Assembly (NCBI RefSeq): GCF_030717995.2 | Contig: NZ_CP157743.1 | Span: forward strand, 4,366,501-4,430,500 | Length of the DNA: 64,000 nt | Reading direction: 5' to 3' | Origin: Methylomarinum sp. Ch1-1 | GTDB lineage: Bacteria > Pseudomonadota > Gammaproteobacteria > Methylococcales > Methylomonadaceae | Shown: one piece after another, positions 35,572-44,897 of the stretch | How positions within the stretch are numbered: the stretch's first letter is position 1 | How the letters are laid out: every line of letters starts with the position of its first letter | Made by a program: the position numbers and the translations under genes | Notes under the pieces: model-generated | What the model saw: the letters and a program-made list of their open reading frames with translations, nothing else | Told to the model about the DNA's origin: nothing | Database searches by the model: none

Positions 35572-36912
35572 ATGAAACAAGTCGAACTTCTTTCGCCAGC
35601 CGGCACCCTCAGAAACATGCGTTACGCCTTCGCCTTCGGCGCCGATGCGGTCTACGCCGGACAACCGCGTTATAGTTTACGAGTGCGTAACAATGACTTC
35701 CTGGAACGAAATCTGGCCAAAGGCATAGACGAAGCCCACCGATTGGGCAAGAAATTCTTTCTGGCCGCCAATGTTATTCCGCATAACGCCAAAATCAAAA
35801 CCTTCATGGCCGATATGGAGCCGATCATCGCGATGCAACCGGATGCGCTGATCATGGCCGACCCCGGCCTGATCATGATGACGCGGGAAAAGTGGCCGGA
35901 CATGCCGATCCATTTATCGGTGCAGGCCAACACCGTCAACTACGCCAGCGTCAAGTTCTGGCAAAGCATGGGCGTGGAACGGGTCATTCTCTCTCGCGAG
36001 CTGTCGCTGGACGAGATCGCCGAAATCCGCCAGCAATGCCCCGACATGGAACTGGAAGTGTTCGTCCACGGCGCCTTATGCATTGCCTACTCCGGCCGCT
36101 GCCTGCTATCCGGCTATTTCAATCACCGCGACCCCAACCAGGGCACCTGCACTAATTCCTGCCGTTGGAAATACGACACCCTGCCCGCCCATGAAAATGC
36201 AGAAGGCGATTATGTCATGGACAGCGCGGCGCTGTCGCTGTCCGACCTCAACCATGCCAGTTGCGGCGGCGCCGAACGCCACCCCCTGGCCGACAAAGTC
36301 TACTTTCTGGAAGAGGAAGGCCGCAAAGGCGAATTGATGCCGGTAATGGAAGATGAAAACGGCACCTACATCATGAACTCCAAGGATCTGCGCGCTATCG
36401 AACACGTCCAACGTCTGGTTGAAATCGGCGTCGATAGTCTGAAAATAGAAGGCCGCACCAAATCGCATTTTTATGTCGCCCGTACCGCCCAAGCCTATCG
36501 CATGGCGATCGATGACGCCTTGGCCGGACGTGAATTTCAGCCGCAATTGCTAGGCGTGCTGGATAACCTGGCCAACCGCGGCTACACCGACGGCTTTTAT
36601 CAGCGCCATCACACCCATGAGCATCAGAATTACATCACCGGCTATTCGAAAAGTCATCAACAACAATTCTGCGGCGAAATTAGCGGTTATGATGCCGAAA
36701 AAGGCATGGCGGAAATCAAGGTGAAAAACAAGTTCGCCGTCGGCGACCGGTTGGAAATGATTCTGCCACAGGGCAACCGCGACATCGTCGTCGAACGCAT
36801 GGAGGATATGTACGGCCATGCGATGCAGGAGGCCGCGGGCGGCGGTTACGAAGTCAAAATTCCGTTGCCGGAAGTGGATAGCCAACACGGCCTGCTGGCC
36901 CGTTATTTTTAA
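35572..36912 (+). CDS. trhP: U32 family tRNA hydroxylation protein TrhP (YegQ)
   Basis: 446 residues. N-terminal LLSPAGTLRNMRYAFAFGAD and the U32 signature ELEVFVHGALCIAYSGRCLLSGYF, with the cysteines of GTCTNSCRW completing the likely Fe-S site. YegQ/TrhP takes part in forming 5-hydroxyuridine at tRNA position 34 (known in E. coli), not proteolysis as the old name implies. RBS is weak. The RND adaptor begins seven bases downstream. Confidence 0.92.
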   Translation: MKQVELLSPAGTLRNMRYAFAFGADAVYAGQPRYSLRVRNNDFLERNLAKGIDEAHRLGKKFFLAANVIPHNAKIKTFMADMEPIIAMQPDALIMADPGLIMMTREKWPDMPIHLSVQANTVNYASVKFWQSMGVERVILSRELSLDEIAEIRQQCPDMELEVFVHGALCIAYSGRCLLSGYFNHRDPNQGTCTNSCRWKYDTLPAHENAEGDYVMDSAALSLSDLNHASCGGAERHPLADKVYFLEEEGRKGELMPVMEDENGTYIMNSKDLRAIEHVQRLVEIGVDSLKIEGRTKSHFYVARTAQAYRMAIDDALAGREFQPQLLGVLDNLANRGYTDGFYQRHHTHEHQNYITGYSKSHQQQFCGEISGYDAEKGMAEIKVKNKFAVGDRLEMILPQGNRDIVVERMEDMYGHAMQEAAGGGYEVKIPLPEVDSQHGLLARYF

Positions 36913-36919
36913 CGGTTTG

Positions 36920-38167
36920 ATGCCGAAAATGAAATTTAGCAGCCTCCTTACGCTAAAGCGCCTGTTGCCGCTGTTAATCATCGCCGGCGGCCTCGTCGTC
37001 TTCGCCATGCTGACGGCGACAGCCCCCGGTTCGCCGGCCGTCCCGGTCCAGGAGCGCAGCTGGTTGGTCGATGCGATAAAGGTCCGTCCTCAACAATTGG
37101 CGCCGACCCTAACGCTGTACGGTCAGATCGAAACGCCTGCGCTGGTCAAACCCGCCGCTCCGTCCAAGAGCCGAGTCACGACGATCAGCGTGCGTGAAGG
37201 TGATGCGATCAGCACCGGGCAATTGCTGCTGGCACTGGATGAGCGGGATTTCAAACCGCGACTGGTTCAGGCCGAAGCGAAGGCCGAGGAATTGCGGGCC
37301 TTGATTGACAGCGAGCGACTCAGGTTTCGTAACGATCAAATCGCCATCAAGCACGAACAATCGATACTGCAATTACAGCAGTCCTCGGTAGAACGGGCGA
37401 AAAAGCTCAAGCGACAGAAATTGGGTTCGACCGCGGCGCTGGAAGAAGCCCAGGAAGCCTTGAAACGTCAACAATTGGCCTACAGAAGCCGGAAATTGGC
37501 TGTCGACGATCATGGCGCCCGCCTGCAGCAATTAAAGGCTAAACTGGCCCACGCCGAAGCCGACGTCGAATTGGCCGCGCTGAACCTAGAACGCAGCTGG
37601 GTCATCGCGCCCTTCGACGGCTTCGTCGAAAAACTGTCGGTCGCATCGGGCGATCAGGTCAACGAAGGCCAGGTCTTGTTGACCCTGTATCCCAGCGATC
37701 AGCTGGAATTGCGCGCCAAAATCCCTGCCGCCTTTCAACATGAAATCCAACATGCCTTAGTCGCCGGTTCTCCATTGATGGCCGTAGCTGAATATGCCGG
37801 CGCCCGCTTACAACTACAAATGGACCGTCTTTCCGGCAAAGCCGACAGCCGCGGCATAGACGCGCTGTTTCGCATTCAGGACGGGCAACAATGGCTCAGG
37901 CTGGGCGCCACGGTCAGCCTAACATTGCAACGACCGGCGCAAGACGATGTCATTCCGCTGCCCTACCCGGCCATTTACGACAACAACCGCGTTTTCCGGA
38001 TCATCGACCGTCGCCTGCAGGCCATCGATGTCCAGATCCTCGGCGAATACCAGCGGGACAATCAATCCTGGCTGCTGGTGCAAAGCGAAGACTTGCAGGC
38101 GGGCGATGAGATTATCACGACACAATTGCCGGGCGCGGTCAGCGGCCTGAAAGTCGACGTCAAATAA
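36920..38167 (+). CDS. RND efflux periplasmic adaptor (MFP/HlyD family)
   Basis: 415 residues from ATG 36920 (MPKMKFSSLL; 36929 is an alternative; the open frame further upstream overlaps trhP). One N-terminal membrane anchor (about 14-36), then lipoyl half-motif (VREGDAISTGQLLLALDERD), a long alpha-hairpin (about 85-195), second lipoyl half (SWVIAPFDGFVEKLSVASGD) and a beta-barrel. Bridges the inner-membrane pump to an outer-membrane channel. The stop overlaps the pump start by one base (TAATG). No TolC-type gene is nearby. Confidence 0.92.
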   Translation: MPKMKFSSLLTLKRLLPLLIIAGGLVVFAMLTATAPGSPAVPVQERSWLVDAIKVRPQQLAPTLTLYGQIETPALVKPAAPSKSRVTTISVREGDAISTGQLLLALDERDFKPRLVQAEAKAEELRALIDSERLRFRNDQIAIKHEQSILQLQQSSVERAKKLKRQKLGSTAALEEAQEALKRQQLAYRSRKLAVDDHGARLQQLKAKLAHAEADVELAALNLERSWVIAPFDGFVEKLSVASGDQVNEGQVLLTLYPSDQLELRAKIPAAFQHEIQHALVAGSPLMAVAEYAGARLQLQMDRLSGKADSRGIDALFRIQDGQQWLRLGATVSLTLQRPAQDDVIPLPYPAIYDNNRVFRIIDRRLQAIDVQILGEYQRDNQSWLLVQSEDLQAGDEIITTQLPGAVSGLKVDVK

Positions 38168-41100
38168 TGAAGCATCAGTCCGATTTACTGGGTTTCTTCG
38201 CCCATCACAAGGTAGCCGCCAACCTGTTGATGATCATGATGATCCTCGGCGGCCTGTTTGCCTTGCATAAACTGACCGTTCGCTATTTTCCCAATTTCGA
38301 TCTAGATGTCATCACGGTAAGCGTAGTCTGGAACGGCGCCAGCGCCGAAGACGTCGAGACCGCGATCACCATTCCGCTGGAACAAAACCTCAAATCGATC
38401 GACAACCTGCACAAGATGACTTCGACCTCGACCCAGGGTCTGGCCACGATCACGCTGGAACTGGTCGAAGGCACCGACACCATCGACGCCTTGAATCAAG
38501 CCAAGCAGAAAGTCGATGAATTCCGCAACCTGCCAGCCGACGCCGAGGAACCCAGCGTCATCAATGTGGCTCGTTACGAGCAGGTGGCCAGAATTCTGTT
38601 ATACGGCCCGGCAGAACCAGCCGAATTACGCATTCTGTCCAACCGCTTCGAACAGGAATTGCTCGACAGCGGTATCGATAAGGTCGATGTCGCCGGCCTG
38701 CCGGAACAGGAAATCGCCATCCAGATCAACCATAACGATCTGCAACAGCTCGGCATCAGCCTGGACCAGGTCGGCCAGCGCATCCAGCAACTAAGCCAGG
38801 ATATTCCGGCCGGAACCTTTGGCGAAGCCGATAACGCCACTGAGCTGCGCAGCCTGGATCAGCGCCGCAGCGAATTAGGTTTTCATTCGCTGCCCATCAT
38901 CAGCGACTCGACCAGTCGTATCAACCTGGGCGATATCGCCGTGATTAAACGCCAGGATGAAAAAGGCGGCGTGACCTTGTCGGTGGACGGCAAACCGGCG
39001 GTGGAATTGGTCATTCGCAGTTCCGATTACGGTGACGCCTTCGAATCCGCCGAGATTTTCCAACGCTGGCTGCAACAAACCAGACAAGGACTTCCGCCGG
39101 GCGTCAATCTATACGTCTACGATCAAAGCTGGCGACTGATCAAGGATCGTATTTCTCTGCTATTGAAAAATGGCGGCGGCGGTTTGCTGTTGGTGGTCGC
39201 CATCCTCTACCTGTTTTTAAGCACCCGGGTCGCGTTGTGGGTCGCGGTCGGCATTCCGGTATCCTTCATGGCGACGTTGCTGATCTTGTATGGCGTCGGC
39301 GGCAGCATCAACATGATCAGCCTGTTTGCCCTGATCATGGCGCTGGGCATCATCGTCGATGATGCGATAGTGGTCGGCGAGGACGCTCTGGCCCATTACC
39401 AGGCCGGCGAGCAGCCATTGATGGCCGCGGAAGGCGGCGCCCGGCGCATGCGCGCTCCGGTGATCGCCTCCTCGTTGACCACGATTGCGGCGTTTATTCC
39501 GCTGATGCTGATCGGCGGCCCCATCGGCAACATCCTGTTCGATATTCCGCTGATCATCGTCGCCGTCATTATCGCTTCGGTCATGGAAAGTTTTTTTGTA
39601 CTGCCGGGTCATTTACGCCATTCCTTTGTGCACATGGCGCGTATCGAACAAGAAAGCTGGCATAAACGTTTCAATGACCATTTTGAACACGTCAAAAATG
39701 TCTATTTCAAAAAACTGGTTAAGTTGACGCTGCATCACCGCGCCATCGCCCTCAGCCTGGTGATTGCCCTGCTGATCACGGCGCTGGGTTTACTGGCCGG
39801 CAAGCGACTGAAGTTTCATTTTTTCCCGTCTCCGGAGTCAGCCATACTCTATGTCAATGCCGGCTTCGTACCCGGCACGCCCAAGCAACAAGTCGACCGC
39901 TTTCTAAGCCACCTGCGGCAAACGTTGACCGAAACGGATCAGGCGCTCAGCGCACAAGCGCTGGTTTTGAAAGCGATTAGCCGGCATGGCGGCAGCCTTT
40001 CCAATAAAGGCAGAGCGGCGCATAGCGGCGATCATCTGGCCTCGATGATACTGGAACTGGAAGAACCGGATCGACGGACAGTGCGCAACAACGACTTCAT
40101 CAAGGCCTGGAAACAGCGTATACGGAAACCGGCCGGCCTGGATGTCTTCACGATCACCAGTCGCTCGGTCGGCCCGCCCGGCCGCGACTTGTCGGTCAGG
40201 CTGACCGGCAACACGCCAGAGATATTAAAACAAGCTGCGTTGGAATTTGCCCAGACCATACGCTCGATTCCAGGCGTCAGCGATATAGAAGACGATATGC
40301 CCTACGGGCGCAATCAACTGGTTTACAAACTAACGCCGGCCGGAGAGGCGCTAGGCTTAACGGTGGCCGATCTGGGCCGACAATTACGCACGGCCTTTGA
40401 AGGTCGGCTGATACAGCTGTTTCAGGACGGCCTGGACGAGGTGGAAGTCAGGGTCAAGTTGCCGGAACAGCAACGACAAAGTCTGAATGCGCTGAATCAG
40501 CTGGAAATCCGTTTAGCCAACGGCAACAGCGTACTGCTGAGCAATGTCGCAGAATGGCGCTCTAAGCGCGGCTTTGAAATTCTCCGTCACGCCGAAGGCA
40601 AGCTGGCCGTTGAAATATCGGCCGAGATCGACAGTAAGATCAACAACGCCGAGCTAATTATCGACTCCCTGCGGCAAACTCTGATGCCGCAACTGGCCTC
40701 CCGCTACGACATTCAATATTCCTTCGAGGGGCGCTCTGCCGACCAAGCCGAAACGATGGCCGACATGCGCTATGGCCTGATCATCGGTTTGACTCTGATT
40801 TATCTGGTGCTGGCCTGGGTGTTCGCCTCCTATGGCTGGCCGCTGGTGGTCATGAGTGCGATCCCGTTCGGTTTGATCGGCGCCCTCTTCGGTCATTTGT
40901 TCATGGGCATCGATCTGACTATTCTGTCGCTATTCGGTTTCTTCGGTCTGTCCGGCATCGTCATCAACGACTCCATCATTCTGGTCAACTTTTATCAGCA
41001 CCTGATTCAACAAGGCATGAGCACTCACGACGCCTTGGTCGAAGCATCCTGTCGACGTTTACGGGCGGTGCTGTTAACCTCACTGACGACCATTGCCGGT

Positions 41101-41280
41101 CTAGCGCCGCTGCTGTTCGAGACTTCGTTGCAGGCACAGTTTTTAATTCCGATGGCCACCGCAATCGCCTTCGGGCTGATATTTTCCACGGTGCTGGTGC
41201 TGCTGGTCATTCCGGTTTTATTATCCTATCATGAGGATTTGCATGGCTTTTTTGTTCGTTATAAAGAAAAACTGTTATAA
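38167..41280 (+). CDS. RND-type efflux permease (AcrB/MdtB-like)
   Basis: 1037 residues with twelve predicted membrane helices in two repeats, each followed by a large periplasmic loop. Proton-relay segment FALIMALGIIVDDAIVVGEDA (TM4 region) and the matching LFGFFGLSGIVINDSIILVN in the second half are diagnostic. N-terminal FAHHKVAANLLMIMMILGG is typical. Substrates cannot be predicted; the acidic DD pair in TM4 fits a drug/organic pump of the HAE class better than a metal pump. Confidence 0.93.
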   Translation: MKHQSDLLGFFAHHKVAANLLMIMMILGGLFALHKLTVRYFPNFDLDVITVSVVWNGASAEDVETAITIPLEQNLKSIDNLHKMTSTSTQGLATITLELVEGTDTIDALNQAKQKVDEFRNLPADAEEPSVINVARYEQVARILLYGPAEPAELRILSNRFEQELLDSGIDKVDVAGLPEQEIAIQINHNDLQQLGISLDQVGQRIQQLSQDIPAGTFGEADNATELRSLDQRRSELGFHSLPIISDSTSRINLGDIAVIKRQDEKGGVTLSVDGKPAVELVIRSSDYGDAFESAEIFQRWLQQTRQGLPPGVNLYVYDQSWRLIKDRISLLLKNGGGGLLLVVAILYLFLSTRVALWVAVGIPVSFMATLLILYGVGGSINMISLFALIMALGIIVDDAIVVGEDALAHYQAGEQPLMAAEGGARRMRAPVIASSLTTIAAFIPLMLIGGPIGNILFDIPLIIVAVIIASVMESFFVLPGHLRHSFVHMARIEQESWHKRFNDHFEHVKNVYFKKLVKLTLHHRAIALSLVIALLITALGLLAGKRLKFHFFPSPESAILYVNAGFVPGTPKQQVDRFLSHLRQTLTETDQALSAQALVLKAISRHGGSLSNKGRAAHSGDHLASMILELEEPDRRTVRNNDFIKAWKQRIRKPAGLDVFTITSRSVGPPGRDLSVRLTGNTPEILKQAALEFAQTIRSIPGVSDIEDDMPYGRNQLVYKLTPAGEALGLTVADLGRQLRTAFEGRLIQLFQDGLDEVEVRVKLPEQQRQSLNALNQLEIRLANGNSVLLSNVAEWRSKRGFEILRHAEGKLAVEISAEIDSKINNAELIIDSLRQTLMPQLASRYDIQYSFEGRSADQAETMADMRYGLIIGLTLIYLVLAWVFASYGWPLVVMSAIPFGLIGALFGHLFMGIDLTILSLFGFFGLSGIVINDSIILVNFYQHLIQQGMSTHDALVEASCRRLRAVLLTSLTTIAGLAPLLFETSLQAQFLIPMATAIAFGLIFSTVLVLLVIPVLLSYHEDLHGFFVRYKEKLL

Positions 41281-41296
41281 TTTTAGGCCCATTTAA

Positions 41297-41794
41297 ATGG
41301 TTAATATCATGTCATTAGCTACAGCGGACCTTTGTGATCAGTTTTCCGAGCAGGAAAATTTCCAGATTGCCGAGCCGACGTTTCAGGCATTCGGCAAGAA
41401 CAAGGCTTTCAACGGTCAAATCACCACGATGAAGGTGTTCGAAGACAATTCCCTGGTGCGCAAGACCTTGGAGGAAAAAGTCGATAACAGGGTTTTGGTC
41501 ATCGACGGCGGCGGCTCCCGCCGTTGCGCGCTGCTCGGAGACAATCTTGCCGGACTGGCCTGTCGTAACGGCTGGCAGGGCATCATCGTCTACGGCTGTA
41601 TCCGCGACTCCGCAGCCATTAACCAGCTGCCGATCGGAATTAGGGCGCTGAGCACGCACCCGTTGAAAAGCCATAAGCGCGGACTAGGCGACCGCGATGT
41701 CATGATTAATTTTGCCGGCATTCATTTCAAGAAAGACCAATATTTATATGCCGATGAGGATGGAATTATCGTCTCGGACGCAAATTTGGGTTAG
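41297..41794 (+). CDS. rraA: RraA family protein (ribonuclease E regulator / aldolase fold)
   Basis: 165 residues (an alternative start at 41309, MSLATADLCDQF, matches usual RraA N-termini better). Core motifs: GGGSRRCALLGDNLAGLACR and the metal/substrate-site GIIVYGCIRDSAAI. RraA modulates RNase E; close relatives are hydroxy-methyl-oxoglutarate aldolases, so an enzymatic role cannot be excluded. Sits between the RND pump and ispH, 16 and 38 bases away. Confidence 0.9.
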   Translation: MVNIMSLATADLCDQFSEQENFQIAEPTFQAFGKNKAFNGQITTMKVFEDNSLVRKTLEEKVDNRVLVIDGGGSRRCALLGDNLAGLACRNGWQGIIVYGCIRDSAAINQLPIGIRALSTHPLKSHKRGLGDRDVMINFAGIHFKKDQYLYADEDGIIVSDANLG

Positions 41795-41832
41795 AATCCC
41801 TATATCTATTAACCTAGTAAAAGACTCAAGAT

Positions 41833-42783
41833 ATGCAAATTGTTCTCGCTAACCCCCGTGGTTTCTGCGCCGGCGTCGACCGCGCCATTGAAATTGTTGA
41901 CCAGGCCCTAGAGGCATTCGGCGCGCCCATCTATGTTCGCCATGAAGTCGTACATAACCGCACCGTGGTCGATGGTTTGAAAGAAAAAGGTGCGATCTTC
42001 ATCGAAGACCTGACCGATGTGCCGGTCGGCTCTTACTTGATCTTCAGCGCTCATGGCGTCTCCAAGAAAGTTCAACAGGAAGCCAAGGATCGTGATTTGA
42101 CCGTGTTTGATGCAACCTGCCCGCTGGTTACCAAAGTCCATATGCAAGTCGCCAAACACGCCAAACAAGACCGGGAAGTGATCCTGATCGGCCATGCCGG
42201 CCACCCGGAAGTTGAAGGCACGATGGGACAATACGAAAAATGCACCAAGAACGGCGACATCTATCTGGTGGAAACCCCCGAAGATGTCAAAAACCTGAAG
42301 GTCAACAACCCGGAAAACCTGGCTTATGTCACACAAACAACCTTATCGATGACCGACACTAAGATCATGGTCGATGCGTTGAGAGCGACTTTTCCGTCGA
42401 TTCAGGAACAGAAAAAAGATGACATCTGCTACGCCACTCAGAACCGTCAGGATGCCGTGCATGACCTCGCGGAAAAATCCGATCTGATTTTAGTCGTCGG
42501 CTCGCCCAACAGCTCCAACTCCAACCGCCTGCGTGAAATCGCCGAGCAATTGGGAAAACCGGCTTATTTGATCGACACCCACAAGGACCTAAAACGGGAA
42601 TGGCTCGATGGCATCGATGTGGTCGGGGTGACGGCCGGAGCTTCGGCGCCGGAGGTTCTGGTTCAGGAAGTCATCTCTCAGCTTAAGCAATGGGGTGGAG
42701 ATTCGATCGCCGAGAACAATGGCATCGAGGAAAAAGTCGTCTTCTCGCTCCCCAAAGAACTGAAAAAACACTTAGAAGCCTGA
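41833..42783 (+). CDS. ispH: 4-Hydroxy-3-methylbut-2-enyl diphosphate reductase
   Basis: 316 residues. Fe-S ligating cysteines in [28 protein letters not shown] and [14 protein letters not shown]; the HEVVHN and [14 protein letters not shown] motifs are intact. It makes IPP/DMAPP in the last step of the MEP isoprenoid pathway. Standard length; its [4Fe-4S] cluster makes it a client of the iron-sulfur operon nearby. Confidence 0.97.
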   Translation: MQIVLANPRGFCAGVDRAIEIVDQALEAFGAPIYVRHEVVHNRTVVDGLKEKGAIFIEDLTDVPVGSYLIFSAHGVSKKVQQEAKDRDLTVFDATCPLVTKVHMQVAKHAKQDREVILIGHAGHPEVEGTMGQYEKCTKNGDIYLVETPEDVKNLKVNNPENLAYVTQTTLSMTDTKIMVDALRATFPSIQEQKKDDICYATQNRQDAVHDLAEKSDLILVVGSPNSSNSNRLREIAEQLGKPAYLIDTHKDLKREWLDGIDVVGVTAGASAPEVLVQEVISQLKQWGGDSIAENNGIEEKVVFSLPKELKKHLEA

Positions 42784-42790
42784 TAACTTG

Positions 42791-42816
42791 GCCTCTCCTG
42801 TTCGATTGGGAGAGGC
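42791..42816 (+). terminator. Hairpin after ispH
   Basis: GCCTCTCC and GGAGAGGC (8-bp perfect stem, 10-base loop) start seven bases past the stop. No T-run follows, so termination efficiency is uncertain. 42817-42989 holds nothing I recognise. Confidence 0.5.
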
Positions 42817-42989
42817 TAACTCCATACAGTTCAATCGTGAGCCTCCAGGCCTTTTCTGTTTGTTTTCTTCATCCACCGTTGCGCAAGGTAGCCCCTAGGC
42901 ATGTATAGTCCATGCTGAATATAGAACAGTTTGTATTCGCTGTTGATCGTTGCATTGAACAATCGGTGGGCTAGCAATGTCCCGCAAAA

Positions 42990-43367
42990 GTAATTATTCA
43001 GCGTATTTTTATCAGAGGTGGGTAGGCTATTGATTTATCGGGCTGTCTGCAACAGGCAGATTTTTGCTCTGACCGCCAAGGAAGGCGGAAATGTAGAAAC
43101 TGCAGGAGCAATTTTCTGCCTGCAAAATCTGCATTTCCATCGTCCCTGACGGTCAGACGTTGCAGTCAGAGCTTACGCCGCACAGGGAAGTGCAAGTGCC
43201 GCGTGAGGCAGGATGCCGTTAGCTGCCATGGAAGTATTCACCCAGCACCTAAATTAACGAAGATTATTAATCATAACCAATAACCTAGGGTATTTAGGTG
43301 CTGGGTGAACGCATCCCGAGAAATCAATGACCTACTGCCTAAAACCCGAAAGATACTGAATAGTTAC
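42990..43367. repeat. 378-bp composite element with GTAATTATTCAG / CTGAATAGTTAC ends
   Basis: Begins GTAATTATTCAGCGTATTTT, contains TAGGCTATTGATTTATCGGG, CTGCAAAATCTGCATTTCC, CAGACGTTGCAGTCAGAGCT and the palindromic module (TTCACCCAGCACCTAAAT at about 43231, centre unlike other copies), and ends CCGAAAGATACTGAATAGTTAC-like. A shorter version lacking most of the middle is at 26046-26202. No matching target duplication is seen. Confidence 0.8.
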
Positions 43368-43379
43368 CCTAATTATTTA

Positions 43380-43613
43380 GTAACTATTCAGCTTGATACT
43401 GAGAAAATTTTTCTTTTACTATCAATTGCTTGTGGAAGAAGTGTATGCGGCAGGGATGTCGCATCCAAGCCTATAGGGACATATTCACCCAGCACCTAAA
43501 TTCCATAGGCTAATGGCTGCGATAAATCATCTTCGTTTATTTAGGTGCTGGGTAAACGGCGTCTTCTGGAGCAAGTAACTGATAGTGAAAGTATTTTTAT
43601 ACTGAATAGTTAC
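43380..43613. repeat. Complete 234-bp IS66-type miniature element with 8-bp duplication
   Basis: Ends GTAACTATTCAGCTTGATAC and (inverted) GTAACTATTCAGTATAAAAA. Flanked by the exact 8-bp repeat attattta (43372-43379 and 43614-43621). Interior non-coding, with a CACCTAAAT...ATTTAGGTG module at about 43486-43556. The terminal 12 bases differ by one from the left end of the IS66-family element at 11157, and the duplication length is the same, so transposition by an IS66-type enzyme is strongly suggested. Confidence 0.9.
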
Positions 43614-43643
43614 ATTATTTATTCATTTTTGCCGAAAAAAAAT

Positions 43644-43671
43644 TTAACATAGAAAAAAATAGCGCTAGAAT
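43644..43671 (+). promoter_or_regulatory. Candidate promoter of the rhodanese-hslR pair
   Basis: TTAACA and TAGAAT separated by 16 bases, 50 bases before the ATG, in an A/T-rich tract (a poly-A stretch lies between). Ribosome site AAGGAG at about 43708. Confidence 0.4.
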
Positions 43672-43720
43672 ATTAAATCTCTCTAATATTCAAACTTTTT
43701 ACATCTCTAAGGAGCTCACT

Positions 43721-44080
43721 ATGACCAAGACCGCTATGGACCTTGTCGCCGAAGCCAAACAAAAAATCACCGAAGTCTCTGTTGAAACTGCAAAAAGCAA
43801 GCTGTCAAGCCGCCCGATTTTGGATGTCCGGGAGCCGGGCGAATTCGCTGCCGGACATTTGCCCGGCGCCATCAACATTCCGCGCGGCGTGTTGGAATTT
43901 AAAATCAGCGCCGACCCGGTTCTGCATAATAAACAAGACGAGGAAATCATCGTCTACTGCCAGACCGGCGGACGTTCGGCCCTGGCTGCCGAAGCCTTAC
44001 ATAAAATCGGTTATGACAAGGCGGTCAGCATGGAGGGCGGTTTTAAGGCGTGGACGGATAATGGCTATGAGCTCGGCTGA
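43721..44080 (+). CDS. Rhodanese-domain sulfurtransferase
   Basis: 119 residues, single rhodanese domain after a ~28-residue helical lead. Catalytic Cys80 in YCQTGGRSAL; N-terminal rhodanese box ILDVREPGEFAAGHLPGAINIP. No signal peptide, so cytoplasmic. It overlaps hslR, and the neighbourhood includes iscSRA and cysE; a persulfide-carrying role is plausible but inferred. Confidence 0.9.
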   Translation: MTKTAMDLVAEAKQKITEVSVETAKSKLSSRPILDVREPGEFAAGHLPGAINIPRGVLEFKISADPVLHNKQDEEIIVYCQTGGRSALAAEALHKIGYDKAVSMEGGFKAWTDNGYELG

Positions 44081-44465
44081 ACAAGAATCGCTACGCATCG
44101 ATAAATGGCTGTGGGCCGCGCGTTTTTTTAAAACGCGCAAGCTCGCCGCCGACGCCGTTGCCGGTGGCAAGGTCCACCTTAACGGCCAGCGTTGCAAGCC
44201 GTCCAAGGAAGTCAAACCCGGCACTCACTTGCACATCAGCAAGGACCATTACAGCTGGGACATTACCGTGACCGGCATTAACCGCCAGCGCCGGCCCGCC
44301 AACGAAGCAACGTTGTTATATCAAGAGGACGAACAAAGCCTAGCGAGGCGTAGGGAGCAGATCGCCGTGCAAAAACAACAGCGAGCCTTGATGGACCATT
44401 CGGAAAGAGAGCGCAGACCCAATAAAAAACAACGCCGACAAATTCATCGCTTTAAACAGGGCTAG
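44061..44465 (+). CDS. hslR: Heat-shock protein 15 homologue (S4 RNA-binding)
   Basis: 134 residues from ATG 44061 (a second ATG at 44067 is equally possible), overlapping the rhodanese stop. S4 domain RIDKWLWAARFFKTRKLAAD ... VHLNGQRCKPSKEVKPG, then a basic C-terminus (RRPNKKQRRQIHRFKQG). Hsp15 rescues stalled 50S subunits carrying nascent peptide-tRNA (known in E. coli). The open frame upstream of 44061 is out of frame with rhodanese and not used. Confidence 0.9.
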   Translation: MAMSSAEQESLRIDKWLWAARFFKTRKLAADAVAGGKVHLNGQRCKPSKEVKPGTHLHISKDHYSWDITVTGINRQRRPANEATLLYQEDEQSLARRREQIAVQKQQRALMDHSERERRPNKKQRRQIHRFKQG

Positions 44466-44549
44466 CAAGGGTAGGCTTTCTGGGTTCTTGGCGGAGCTCA
44501 TGAATTTCCATCACCACCCTCCCTGGTGGTTAACTGAATAGTCAGGATG

Positions 44550-44873
44550 CTAAACAGAGAAACTTTCTCCGCAACCACAGGTGCCCGTTACATTCGGATT
44601 ATTGAATTTAAAGGCCTCATTGATGCCTTCTTTGGCATAGTCCAATTCTATCCCTTCCAGCTTCTCCAGATCACTATTTTTGACGATCACTTTCACGCCG
44701 AATTGTTCAAAAACGCTTTCATCCTCACCCAACTGATCGGCATAATCCAGCACATAGGCAAAGCCCGAGCAACCCGAGGGTTTGACGCCTAATTTGAGCC
44801 CGATGCCGGAACCCCGTTTCTGTAATTGTTTCTGAATTTGCGTTGCCGCATTCGCTGTCAATGTGATAGCCAT
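44550..44873 (-). CDS. iscA: Iron-sulfur cluster assembly protein IscA
   Basis: 107 residues, A-type carrier. Three conserved cysteines: Cys35 ([14 protein letters not shown]) and Cys99/Cys101 ([12 protein letters not shown] at the C-terminus). Transfers Fe-S clusters to client proteins. 24 bp downstream of iscS on the same strand. The intervening iscU usually found between iscS and iscA is missing. Confidence 0.93.
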   Translation of the reverse strand: MAITLTANAATQIQKQLQKRGSGIGLKLGVKPSGCSGFAYVLDYADQLGEDESVFEQFGVKVIVKNSDLEKLEGIELDYAKEGINEAFKFNNPNVTGTCGCGESFSV

Positions 44874-44897
44874 TTACACCTCTGTAAAAATCTAAGT

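Noticed and set aside
42982-43375. Target duplication around the 378-bp element at 42990-43367
   Set aside because: The flanking octamers (ccgcaaaa and cctaatta) do not match.
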